Part shown: piece by piece, positions 34,868-41,217 of the stretch
Layout of the letters: every line of letters starts with the position of its first letter
How positions within the stretch are numbered: position 1 is the stretch's first letter
Assembly (NCBI GenBank): GCA_018268775.1
Contig: JAFDVV010000028.1
Span: 1-55,136 of the forward strand
Source: Acidobacteriota bacterium
Lineage (GTDB): Bacteria > Acidobacteriota > Terriglobia > Terriglobales > Acidobacteriaceae
Length of the DNA stretch: 55,136 nt
Reading direction: 5' to 3'
The notes under the pieces: model-generated
What the model was told of the DNA's origin: nothing
What the model saw: the letters and a program-made list of their open reading frames with translations, nothing else
Database searches by the model: none
Position numbers and translations under genes: made by a program

Positions 34868-35293
34868 TCAGAGATTGAGCCACGCCTCCATCTGCTGGTG
34901 GTCTACGAGTCCCGCCTGTTGCGAGACGAGGGTGCCGGCCTTGAAGACGGCGAAGTTGGGGATGCCGCGCACGTTGTAGCGGGCTGAGAGCTCGCGGTTC
35001 TTTTCCGTATCGACCTTGAGCACGAGGGCGCGTCCCGCGGTGTTGGCGGCGGCGCGTGCCACCTCCGGCGCGGCCATGCGGCAGGGGCCGCACCAGTCGG
35101 CCCAGAAGTCGACCAGGACAGGCACGCGGGCGTTCTGGACGATCTCATCGAAGAGCGCCTGATCCACGGCAATGGGTTCGGCGATCGGAGCAAGCTCGTT
35201 CTTACAGTTGCCGCAGCGGCCGGTATCGGCGAGGCGCGCGGCGGGGATGCGGTTCTTCTGGCCACAGTGCGAACAGGCGCGGATCAGGGGCAT
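34868..35293 (-). CDS. trxC: Thioredoxin 2 (TrxC)
   Basis: A 141-residue protein with an N-terminal zinc finger (CSHCGQ and CGNCKN, two CxxC pairs) followed by a thioredoxin domain with the active site WCGPC, plus NVRGIPNFAVFKAG with the cis-proline. This is the TrxC layout; it reduces disulfides in the cytoplasm and is often oxidative-stress induced. It ends 17 bp from the convergent lipoprotein gene. GGAG lies before the start at 35293. Confidence 0.95.
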   Translation of the reverse strand: MPLIRACSHCGQKNRIPAARLADTGRCGNCKNELAPIAEPIAVDQALFDEIVQNARVPVLVDFWADWCGPCRMAAPEVARAAANTAGRALVLKVDTEKNRELSARYNVRGIPNFAVFKAGTLVSQQAGLVDHQQMEAWLNL

Positions 35294-35358
35294 GGGTCGT
35301 TCTCCGGGATGATTGGATGCGCGCAGCGTACGCGATGATGCCGCGAACCAACTGACAC

Positions 35359-35775
35359 TTACAGGGTTCCCGGCGTTCCTCCCCAGTCGCGCGGGTCGAC
35401 GTCGGCGACGGACTGCGAGAAGGTCCAGCTTCGCCCGATGTGGTCGGCGGCGGTGTACTGGCGCTCGCCGTAGGGGTAGGTCTCTGGCGGACCGGCGACG
35501 CGCGCGCCGTGGCTCACGGCGTTGGCGTAGTGCAGGTCGGCGTCGGCGACCCGGACAAGAAGCGAATGCGCGACAGGGGTAATCGCCCCGGCGTCATGAT
35601 GCTGGACCAGCACGACGGCGCCATCGCCGTAGGTGAGCTGGGCGCGGTGGCCGGCGATGCGAAGGCGCAGGGTGAAGCCGAACGCCGCCGTGAGCCAGTC
35701 GATGGCCTCGGCCAGGTCGGGATAGGCCAGTTCGGGGATGACGGTGCTGCCGGGTATGGAACGGTTGGCGAGCAT
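35359..35775 (-). CDS. VOC-family (glyoxalase-like) protein
   Basis: A 138-residue protein with one beta-alpha-beta-beta-beta pair: STVIPELAYPDLAEAIDWLTAAFGF, then VVLVQHHDAG and YGERQYTAADHIGRSWTFSQ. The usual metal ligands are partly visible (Glu in ELAYPDL, His in ADHIGR). Reaction unknown; VOC proteins include dioxygenases and resistance proteins. The start 35775 follows CGGAGCCCACC. It is divergent to a tetR gene and may be regulated by it. Confidence 0.82.
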   Translation of the reverse strand: MLANRSIPGSTVIPELAYPDLAEAIDWLTAAFGFTLRLRIAGHRAQLTYGDGAVVLVQHHDAGAITPVAHSLLVRVADADLHYANAVSHGARVAGPPETYPYGERQYTAADHIGRSWTFSQSVADVDPRDWGGTPGTL

Positions 35776-35853
35776 GGTGGGCTCCGGTCGATGACGATCA
35801 CAGTGTAGAGCAAGGGCCAAATGCGGGATTGCCGCTTGCTCCGGAACAATATT

Positions 35854-35889
35854 GTTTACAGCGTATACGAAGAAGTATACAGTGTAAAC
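35854..35889 (+). promoter_or_regulatory. Probable TetR operator overlapping the tetR start region
   Basis: GTTTACAGCGTATAC (35854-35868) and GTATACAGTGTAAAC (35875-35889) form a 15-bp inverted repeat (13 of 15 matching) with a 6-bp spacer. It ends on the base before the tetR ATG, so binding would block its own transcription or initiation. Confidence 0.75.
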
Positions 35890-36495
35890 ATGACAACGGT
35901 CGCAACGAAACCTCGGAACAAGCCGGCGACGGCGGACAAGATTGCGCGCGCGGCGCGCAGGCTGCTCGAGCGCGATGGCGTGGAAGGCGTGACCATGCGA
36001 CGCGTGGCCTCGGCGGTGGGCATCACGCCCATGGCGCTCTACCGGCACTACGCCAACCGCGACGGTCTGTTGAATGTGCTGGCGGACGGGGGATTCGCCG
36101 AGTTGTCGGGGAGGCTCGACACGCTGCGGCTGGCGGGAGCGCCGGAGCGGCAGTTGGTGAAGGTCCTCGACGTCTTTCTGGACTTCGCCTTCGACGACCC
36201 TCGGATGTTCGAGCTGATGTTTCTGACGAAGCGCGAGGGCGCGCGACGTTTCCCGGAGGACTTCAAGTCTGGGAACTCTCCGACAGCAAACCTCTTCGCC
36301 AGAGTTCTGACGCAGGGCATGGAGACGGGCCACTTTGCAAAGGACGATGTGTGGGAGATCGTCTTCGAGACCGGCGCGCTGTTGCAGGGGCTGGTGATGC
36401 TGTACCTCGGCGGCCGCGTCTCGATGCGGCCCGAGGAGTTTCGCGCGTTCTGTCACAGATCGTTCAGGAGATATATCGATGGCATTCGGAGCTAG
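35890..36495 (+). CDS. TetR-family transcriptional regulator
   Basis: A 201-residue protein. The DNA-binding part is canonical: KIARAARRLLERDGVEGVTMRRVASAVGITPMALYRHYANRDGLL. The C-terminal ligand domain is helical (residues 75-200). An almost perfect inverted repeat ends at its start codon, implying autoregulation. Its last 17 bp overlap the Lnt-like gene, suggesting coupled expression and possibly that this gene is its target. Confidence 0.92.
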   Translation: MTTVATKPRNKPATADKIARAARRLLERDGVEGVTMRRVASAVGITPMALYRHYANRDGLLNVLADGGFAELSGRLDTLRLAGAPERQLVKVLDVFLDFAFDDPRMFELMFLTKREGARRFPEDFKSGNSPTANLFARVLTQGMETGHFAKDDVWEIVFETGALLQGLVMLYLGGRVSMRPEEFRAFCHRSFRRYIDGIRS

Positions 36496-37927
36496 TCTTC
36501 GCAGAGTAGTTGAGAGCACGCTTGCCGTAGCGGCGTCGGCGCTGATGCTTTACTTTGGCAACGGCCTGGAGCCGGTGTGGCCGCTGATGTGGATCGTCTT
36601 TGTGCCGGTGCTCTGGTTTGCGCTGCGCAGCCCGTGGTGGGCTGCGGCGTTGGTGGCGGCGCTCTCCATGCTGCTGGGCGACCTCAACATGTGGAGCTAC
36701 TACACGAAGACGCTGGAGATGCCCGCGTCGATGTGGTGGACGGCGTTCTCCATTGCGGCCCTGGCCTTTGCGGCAGGAGTGCTGCTGTTTCGCGCGCTCG
36801 TGTTGCGAGGCGTGGTGTGGAGCGGGCTGATTGCGTTGCCGTCGTTGTGGGTCGCGGTCGAATACAGCAGGTACTTCACGACGCCGCACGGAACGGCCGG
36901 AAGCCTGGCCTACTCGCAGCTCGGGTTTCTGCCGTTTCTCCAGCTCTCCTCCGTCACAGGCCCGTGGGGCATGACGTTTGTACTGCTGCTGTTCTCATCG
37001 GCTGTGGCGGTTGCGTGGCACCTATGGCCGTGCGACAGACGCAAGGCACAACGGGTGGCGGCGACCGCTGTCTGCGTCGCGGTTGCGGTGGTTGCGCTGG
37101 GCGCTGTAAGACTGGCGTTGCCAGAGGGCGCGACGACCCGCGTCGGTCTGGTTGCCTCGGACCTGAAACAGAACGAGTCGGTTGCTCGACCGGGAAGCCC
37201 GACGCAACGGCTGCTGGGAGATTATGAACGCGCGGCCGAGGGCCTCACAGCACGAGGGGCCCAGGCGATCGTAGTGCCGGAGATGCTGGGCGTTGCGCTC
37301 GACGGCAACTCAACCGCGACAGACGCGGTCATGCAATCGCTCGCAGACAGGTCGGGAGCAACGGTGGTGGCGGGGTTGATCGCTGTAGACGGCGGTGTGC
37401 AGCACAACGAGGCCCGCGTGTATGCGCCGGGGACGGCGGTTGAGGGCTACTACAAGGAGCACCTGTTGCCTCCAGGCGAGTCGAAGACGACGCCGGGAAC
37501 GCAACGGTTGACGCTGACTCGCAACGCGCAGTTGTGGGGCGTCGCCATCTGCAAGGACATGGACTTCAAAAACCCTGCGCGTCTCTATGCGCGCGAAGGT
37601 GTTGGTCTCATGCTGGTCCCGGCCTGGGACTTCGTCGTGGATAGAAGCTGGCACGGACACATCGCCGTCATGCGCGGCGTCGAGGACGGCTTCAGCATCG
37701 CGCGCGCGGCAAAGGGCGGATGGCTGACGGTGAGCGACGACCGCGGCCGCATCGTGGGCGAGGCCAGCAGCAGCGCGGCCCCGTTTGCAACGCTGCTGGT
37801 CGATGTACCCGCAGTACATCGCTGGACGGTGTATCAGGCGATGGGCGACTGGTTCGCATGGGTGGCGATTGCGCTGCTGGCGCTGCTCTTTGTGCAGCTC
37901 GCGCGGACGCGAAGTGTAGCCGTATAG
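36479..37927 (+). CDS. Apolipoprotein N-acyltransferase-like membrane nitrilase protein
   Basis: A 482-residue protein. Residues 1-215 hold about six transmembrane helices, followed by a carbon-nitrogen hydrolase domain with the triad Glu268 (VVPEMLG), Lys326 (YYKEHLLPPGE) and Cys358 (ICKDMDF). Lnt normally has PETAxP, YxKxHLVPFGE and CYE. The different residues around the Cys and Glu suggest a variant acyl or amide chemistry. A final TM helix lies at residues 457-475. It overlaps a tetR gene, which is odd for the essential Lnt, so a second, inducible enzyme is a plausible reading. Confidence 0.78.
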   Translation: MAFGASLRRVVESTLAVAASALMLYFGNGLEPVWPLMWIVFVPVLWFALRSPWWAAALVAALSMLLGDLNMWSYYTKTLEMPASMWWTAFSIAALAFAAGVLLFRALVLRGVVWSGLIALPSLWVAVEYSRYFTTPHGTAGSLAYSQLGFLPFLQLSSVTGPWGMTFVLLLFSSAVAVAWHLWPCDRRKAQRVAATAVCVAVAVVALGAVRLALPEGATTRVGLVASDLKQNESVARPGSPTQRLLGDYERAAEGLTARGAQAIVVPEMLGVALDGNSTATDAVMQSLADRSGATVVAGLIAVDGGVQHNEARVYAPGTAVEGYYKEHLLPPGESKTTPGTQRLTLTRNAQLWGVAICKDMDFKNPARLYAREGVGLMLVPAWDFVVDRSWHGHIAVMRGVEDGFSIARAAKGGWLTVSDDRGRIVGEASSSAAPFATLLVDVPAVHRWTVYQAMGDWFAWVAIALLALLFVQLARTRSVAV

Positions 37928-37952
37928 TGTGAGCGTGGAGCAAGGAGAACGA

Positions 37953-38375
37953 ATGGCTGCACGCGTAACCCACTCAACACCGATGCTTCATGTAGCGGAG
38001 ATCGAGCGCTCGATCGTGTTCTACGAGCTGCTTGGCTTCCGGCTGATCGACGACGATGGGTGCAAGCCGATCGGATGGGCGCGGCTGCACTGCGACAGCG
38101 GCGACATCATGTTTCTGCGCGCCGAGAAGCCGGTCGATTCGGCAAAGCAGGCGTTCCTCTTCTACCTCTACACGCCCGACCTCGCTGGGCTGCGTGAGCA
38201 TCTGGTTGCAAATAACGTCGCGGTGCCGGAGATCAAGCGGCCTGCATATATGCCCAGTGGTACGGTGAACCTGGCCGATCCCGACGGCTATCGCATCGAG
38301 ATCGGCCACTGGGGCGAGGCGGAGCAGGCGGCGTGGGTGCAGCATCTTGAGGCGCGGACGTCTCAGAAGCTATAG
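37953..38375 (+). CDS. VOC-family (glyoxalase-like) protein
   Basis: A 140-residue protein: STPMLHVAEIERSIVFYELLGFRLI, DIMFLRAEKPV, and NLADPDGYRIEIGHWGE with the terminal metal-ligand Glu. First ligand His in MLHVAEI. Reaction unknown. AAGGAG at 37942-37947 sets the start. Same strand as the Lnt-like gene, 25 bp after it, so a three-gene unit tetR-lnt-like-VOC is likely. Confidence 0.85.
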   Translation: MAARVTHSTPMLHVAEIERSIVFYELLGFRLIDDDGCKPIGWARLHCDSGDIMFLRAEKPVDSAKQAFLFYLYTPDLAGLREHLVANNVAVPEIKRPAYMPSGTVNLADPDGYRIEIGHWGEAEQAAWVQHLEARTSQKL

Positions 38376-38485
38376 CGCAGGCCAGCTTCGATCCGGCCCT
38401 GTAGGCGCTCCAGGTATGGCTAACTGCGCTTCTGCGCGTCGATCAATTCGATCCGTGCGGCGGGAGTAAAGACGATGGGATGCAC
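38363..38485 (-). pseudogene. Decayed ParE/RelE-family toxin
   Basis: GTG at 38483-38485 overlaps the stop of the upstream antitoxin by one base and encodes VHPIVFTPAARIELIDAQKRS, a typical ParE N-terminus (vxFTPaArxEL-dA). TAG at 38420-38422 interrupts it; the same frame continues PYLERLQGRIEAGLRYSF to TGA at 38363-38365, a fragment like the family R-I-E-A--L-R-Y region. The expected middle (wYe...pgLg) is missing. I read it as a deleted, inactive toxin. Confidence 0.65.
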
Positions 38486-38703
38486 TAGGAGCGGCGGCTC
38501 TCCAGCTCAGCCTTCAAGGTCTCCCAGGTGATCGTCTCGTGTTGCTGGGAGTCGAGCATCGCGAGTCGGCGGTTCAACTCGTCGCGCTGCGCGGCGGAGA
38601 TGGGAAGCTGCTCCTCTTCGAGGCTATCCCATAGCTGGGAGATGAGGGCTAGACGCTCGGGCGGCGTCAGCCGTGAAAGCTCGTCGCGGGTCAGCAGCTC
38701 CAT
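38485..38703 (-). CDS. Antitoxin of a ParE/RelE-type addiction module
   Basis: A 72-residue protein of the putative addiction module component family: LTPPERLALISQLWDSLEEE, then LPISAAQRDELNRRLAMLDS and ITWETLKAEL. The N-terminal part would be a dimeric helical or ribbon DNA-binding unit and the C-terminus the toxin wrap. Its partner toxin directly downstream is decayed, leaving an orphan antitoxin. The start 38703 is chosen as the first codon of the family-like sequence. Confidence 0.82.
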   Translation of the reverse strand: MELLTRDELSRLTPPERLALISQLWDSLEEEQLPISAAQRDELNRRLAMLDSQQHETITWETLKAELESRRS

Positions 38704-38767
38704 ACATCGAGGATAGGAGCGCGCAGTCAAGGTGCAAGACGTTTAGGAGGCAACCATCGTAGGCGGC

Positions 38768-38823
38768 CGGAGACAAAAGCGGGTCCCTCCACTCCGCTGC
38801 GCTCCGGCCGGGATGACCGGTAT
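38768..38823. repeat. Family-1 right half
   Basis: AAAAGCGGGTCCCTCCACTC and GCTCCGGCCGGGATGACC, without a clear left arm. Confidence 0.6.
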
Positions 38824-38840
38824 TGAAAAGACATTGAGAG

Positions 38841-39626
38841 CTACGCTCTGCGCCGGTACTTGATCGCGAACTCATAGCCTGGATTCGGCGGGAAGAGTTT
38901 GGCGACGAGACGCAGGCGATCGGCGAGCGGTTGCGGGGCCAGCAGCGGGTACTCGCGCTCGCGCAGCTCGGTGTAGTCGAAGTCGATCGAGAGCGAAAGC
39001 AGGTAGATGGCGACGGCGTCGGAGAAGGCGCTCTCGATGAAGATGTTCTTCGCGCGTTCGTCGACGATCGGTTTGCCCTCCTGCTTGCCTGCGCCGCGGT
39101 CTCCGGCGAGGGACTGATGGCGGTTCTCCCAGGCGTCGCGCGAGGTCTCGCCGCGCACGTCGGAGAGGGCCTGCGACCAGACGAGCTGCTGGAAGGCGTC
39201 CGGGACGCCTGCGACGTCGACGAAGGCATGGCCGACGTTGATGAAGAACTCGAAGGCGAGGGCGAAGCGGTCCGAGAGCAGGCGCGTGGAGATGAAGACG
39301 CCGTCGGCGCCATCGAGCGAGACGTTGCGGTGGCAGATGGCCTGGTCGCCCAGCTCGGTGGTGTAGGCCGGGGCGATCAGCGTGGCGTCCGCGGATTCGC
39401 CAGACCGGCGCTCGGAGATCGCCAGCGGCACAAAGTAGTAGGCCTTGCGCGAGAGCGCGGCGGCGATGGTGACGGGAACAGCCTCGACCATGCGCTCCAG
39501 GTCGTTGCCAGAGAGCGAGTTATCGCCGAATGCCGCGTAAGCGATGCCGTTTGCCGCGCGGCGCACCGTGGTCTCGCGGGCCACCTGCGACGCCCGAACC
39601 AGTCCGTTCTGAACACCTTCTGCCAT
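38841..39626 (-). CDS. Conserved-looking hypothetical protein, 261 residues
   Basis: Not recognised. A soluble protein without signal peptide. It starts MAEGVQNGLVRASQVARETT, followed by strands such as KAYYFVPLAISERRSGE and GVFISTRLLSDRFALAFEFF, and ends YEFAIKYRRRA. A region GETSRDAWENRHQSLAGDRG is charged. No binding motif is visible. Codon use matches neighbouring genes. Its start is 19 bp from the divergent next gene, with no obvious ribosome binding site. Confidence 0.6.
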   Translation of the reverse strand: MAEGVQNGLVRASQVARETTVRRAANGIAYAAFGDNSLSGNDLERMVEAVPVTIAAALSRKAYYFVPLAISERRSGESADATLIAPAYTTELGDQAICHRNVSLDGADGVFISTRLLSDRFALAFEFFINVGHAFVDVAGVPDAFQQLVWSQALSDVRGETSRDAWENRHQSLAGDRGAGKQEGKPIVDERAKNIFIESAFSDAVAIYLLSLSIDFDYTELREREYPLLAPQPLADRLRLVAKLFPPNPGYEFAIKYRRRA

Positions 39627-39645
39627 AAGGCAGTATTCTACTTGT

Positions 39646-39963
39646 ATGGCGCAGCAATCGCGGACAGAAGATGAGGGTGGACGGCCAGTGGAGACGAGAG
39701 CGACGTTTTTTGGGGCGCCGATAGGCGAACTCGGCTGGTTCGCCAGCCTGCTGATGGGCGCGGCCGTGGGGTTTGCGGCGTTCTTTCTGGCGACCTTTCT
39801 GGGGATCGTCGGCATCATGTTCTACAACACGGCCTTTCACGCCACGGTGAACTACGCCCTGAGCTACCTGCGGGGCGGGCTTGTAGCGGGGTTTGTGACG
39901 CTGATCGCCGCCTGGGGGTACCTGGGACGGCTGTGGGTAAAGCGCGTCTGGGGCAAGCGGTAG
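39646..39963 (+). CDS. Small membrane protein, 105 residues
   Basis: Two or three hydrophobic helices: WFASLLMGAAVGFAAFFLATFLGIVG, LRGGLVAGFVTLIAAWGYLG; the N-terminus is charged and the C-terminal tail is basic (WVKRVWGKR). Not recognised. Divergent to the 261-residue unknown with only 19 bp between starts, implying shared regulation or that one start is downstream. Confidence 0.6.
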   Translation: MAQQSRTEDEGGRPVETRATFFGAPIGELGWFASLLMGAAVGFAAFFLATFLGIVGIMFYNTAFHATVNYALSYLRGGLVAGFVTLIAAWGYLGRLWVKRVWGKR

Positions 39964-40008
39964 CGTCTTCAGCCTTGCTTGCACATGTTTGCGGGCCTTG
40001 TATTTTGC

Positions 40009-40155
40009 CCTGTCATCCTGAGCGAAATTTGCCGGCGCTTTTACGGCAAACGCAGTCGAACGACCTGCGGTTACTACACTTCCCTTTTATGTATCGTCTG
40101 GAAAAGTCAAACCGCAGATCCTTCGACTCCGCTGCGCTTCGCTCAGGATGACAAA
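40009..40155. repeat. Family-1 repeat, long copy
   Basis: Left CTGTCATCCTGAGCGAAAT and CAGTCGAACGACCTGCGGTT; right AACCGCAGATCCTTCGACTC and CTTCGCTCAGGATGACAAA. A family-4 fragment (GTTCGAGCTTCGCTCGAATG, CCGCATGCATGGGGCACCCC) adjoins it to about 40222. Confidence 0.88.
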
Positions 40156-40263
40156 ACCAAGGGAAGGAAGCGGTTCGAGCTTCGCTCGAATGACCCACCC
40201 AAAGCCGCATGCATGGGGCACCCCGTTGGTTGACCCGGATAAGATGCTGGCTCATTTGAGCCA

Positions 40264-40286
40264 GATACAGGTATACAATGGATACT
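40264..40286 (+). promoter_or_regulatory. Candidate operator of the ParS/RES module
   Basis: GATAC, GTATAC (perfect palindrome at 40271-40276) and GATAC recur with 2-4 bp gaps just upstream of the antitoxin start; antitoxin autoregulation through such sites is typical. Confidence 0.4.
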
Positions 40287-40303
40287 AAGAACAGGTGGCT
40301 TCC

Positions 40304-40732
40304 ATGTCTGTCATTGCTGCTGAATCCGTTGCGGAGATATTGGGGCTGGGCAAGTCGGTGCGCTCCGTGCAGGACCTCGAAAGCGCCGTCAGCTCCGGAT
40401 TGCCGAAGCGCTCGCTTGAACGGCTAAGCGGCAGGCTGTGGGCCGACACCCGCGTGGCAAGGACCGGCATACACAAGGTCGTCCCGCTGGCCACATGGAA
40501 GCGCCGCAAGACAAAGCTCTCCGTATCTGAGAGTGAGCGGACGGAGCGGCTGGCACGTCTGCTGGCGCTCGCTGAGTACGTGCTCGACGACAAGCAGTTT
40601 GCCCGCGAGTGGATGACGCAGCCTCACCTTGAGCTTGACGGCAGGGCCCCGGTGGACGCGGCGCAGACGGAGCTTGGCGCGCGCAGGGTGGAGGACATCC
40701 TGATGCGCATCCTGTTCGGGCTGCCCGTCTGA
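40304..40732 (+). CDS. Xre/MbcA/ParS-type antitoxin (DUF2384)
   Basis: A 142-residue protein. The N-terminal region is a helical Xre-like domain, and the C-terminal DUF2384 domain has LSVSESERTERLARLLALAEYVLDD, FAREWMTQPHLELDGRAPVD and RVEDILMRILFGLPV, all typical. It neutralises the RES-domain toxin encoded immediately downstream and represses the pair. The start 40304 is set by AGGTGG; an upstream GTG is possible. Stop and next start overlap by one base. Confidence 0.9.
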   Translation: MSVIAAESVAEILGLGKSVRSVQDLESAVSSGLPKRSLERLSGRLWADTRVARTGIHKVVPLATWKRRKTKLSVSESERTERLARLLALAEYVLDDKQFAREWMTQPHLELDGRAPVDAAQTELGARRVEDILMRILFGLPV

Positions 40733-41184
40733 TGCTCGCTTACAGGATCGCGCCGGGAAAGCATCCCGTCTTCGACGCGACCGGCGCATCGCTTTGGGGA
40801 GGGCGGTGGAACTCTCCGGGCCGTCGCGTCATCTATGGGGCGGAGACCTACTCCGGGGCGATGCTCGAGACCCTTGTTCATCTCAGTCGCCCTTCGCCAC
40901 CTCCGGGTTTTCAGTTTGTCCGTATCGAGATTCCCGACAGCATTCCGGTTGAGAGGGTCGCTGCGGACGCTCTTCGCGGCTGGAACAGTCTGGACATGAA
41001 AGCCTCCCGCGCCTTTGGCGATCGCTGGTACGACGAGAGGCGAAGCGCGGTGCTCCTCGTACCCAGTGTTGTCACGCTGGGGCCTGAGCGGAATGTCGTC
41101 ATCAATACGGAGCACCCGGACTACAGGTCCATCAAGGTCGATCCTCCGCGCCCCGTCCAGTGGGATGCGCGGTTGTTTCGCTAA
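40732..41184 (+). CDS. RES-domain toxin
   Basis: A 150-residue protein: AYRIAPGKHPVFDATGASLWGGRWNSPGRRVIYGAETYSGAMLETLVH contains the conserved R (in YRI), the GGRWN segment, and the E/Y/S-containing YGAETYSGAMLE part. RES toxins are structurally ADP-ribosyltransferase-like and degrade or consume NAD+. Complete, with no defect seen. Overlaps its antitoxin, so the module looks functional. Confidence 0.92.
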   Translation: MLAYRIAPGKHPVFDATGASLWGGRWNSPGRRVIYGAETYSGAMLETLVHLSRPSPPPGFQFVRIEIPDSIPVERVAADALRGWNSLDMKASRAFGDRWYDERRSAVLLVPSVVTLGPERNVVINTEHPDYRSIKVDPPRPVQWDARLFR

Positions 41185-41217
41185 GCAGTCGGTGCGGGCG
41201 CGCTTTGACGTCAGCGG

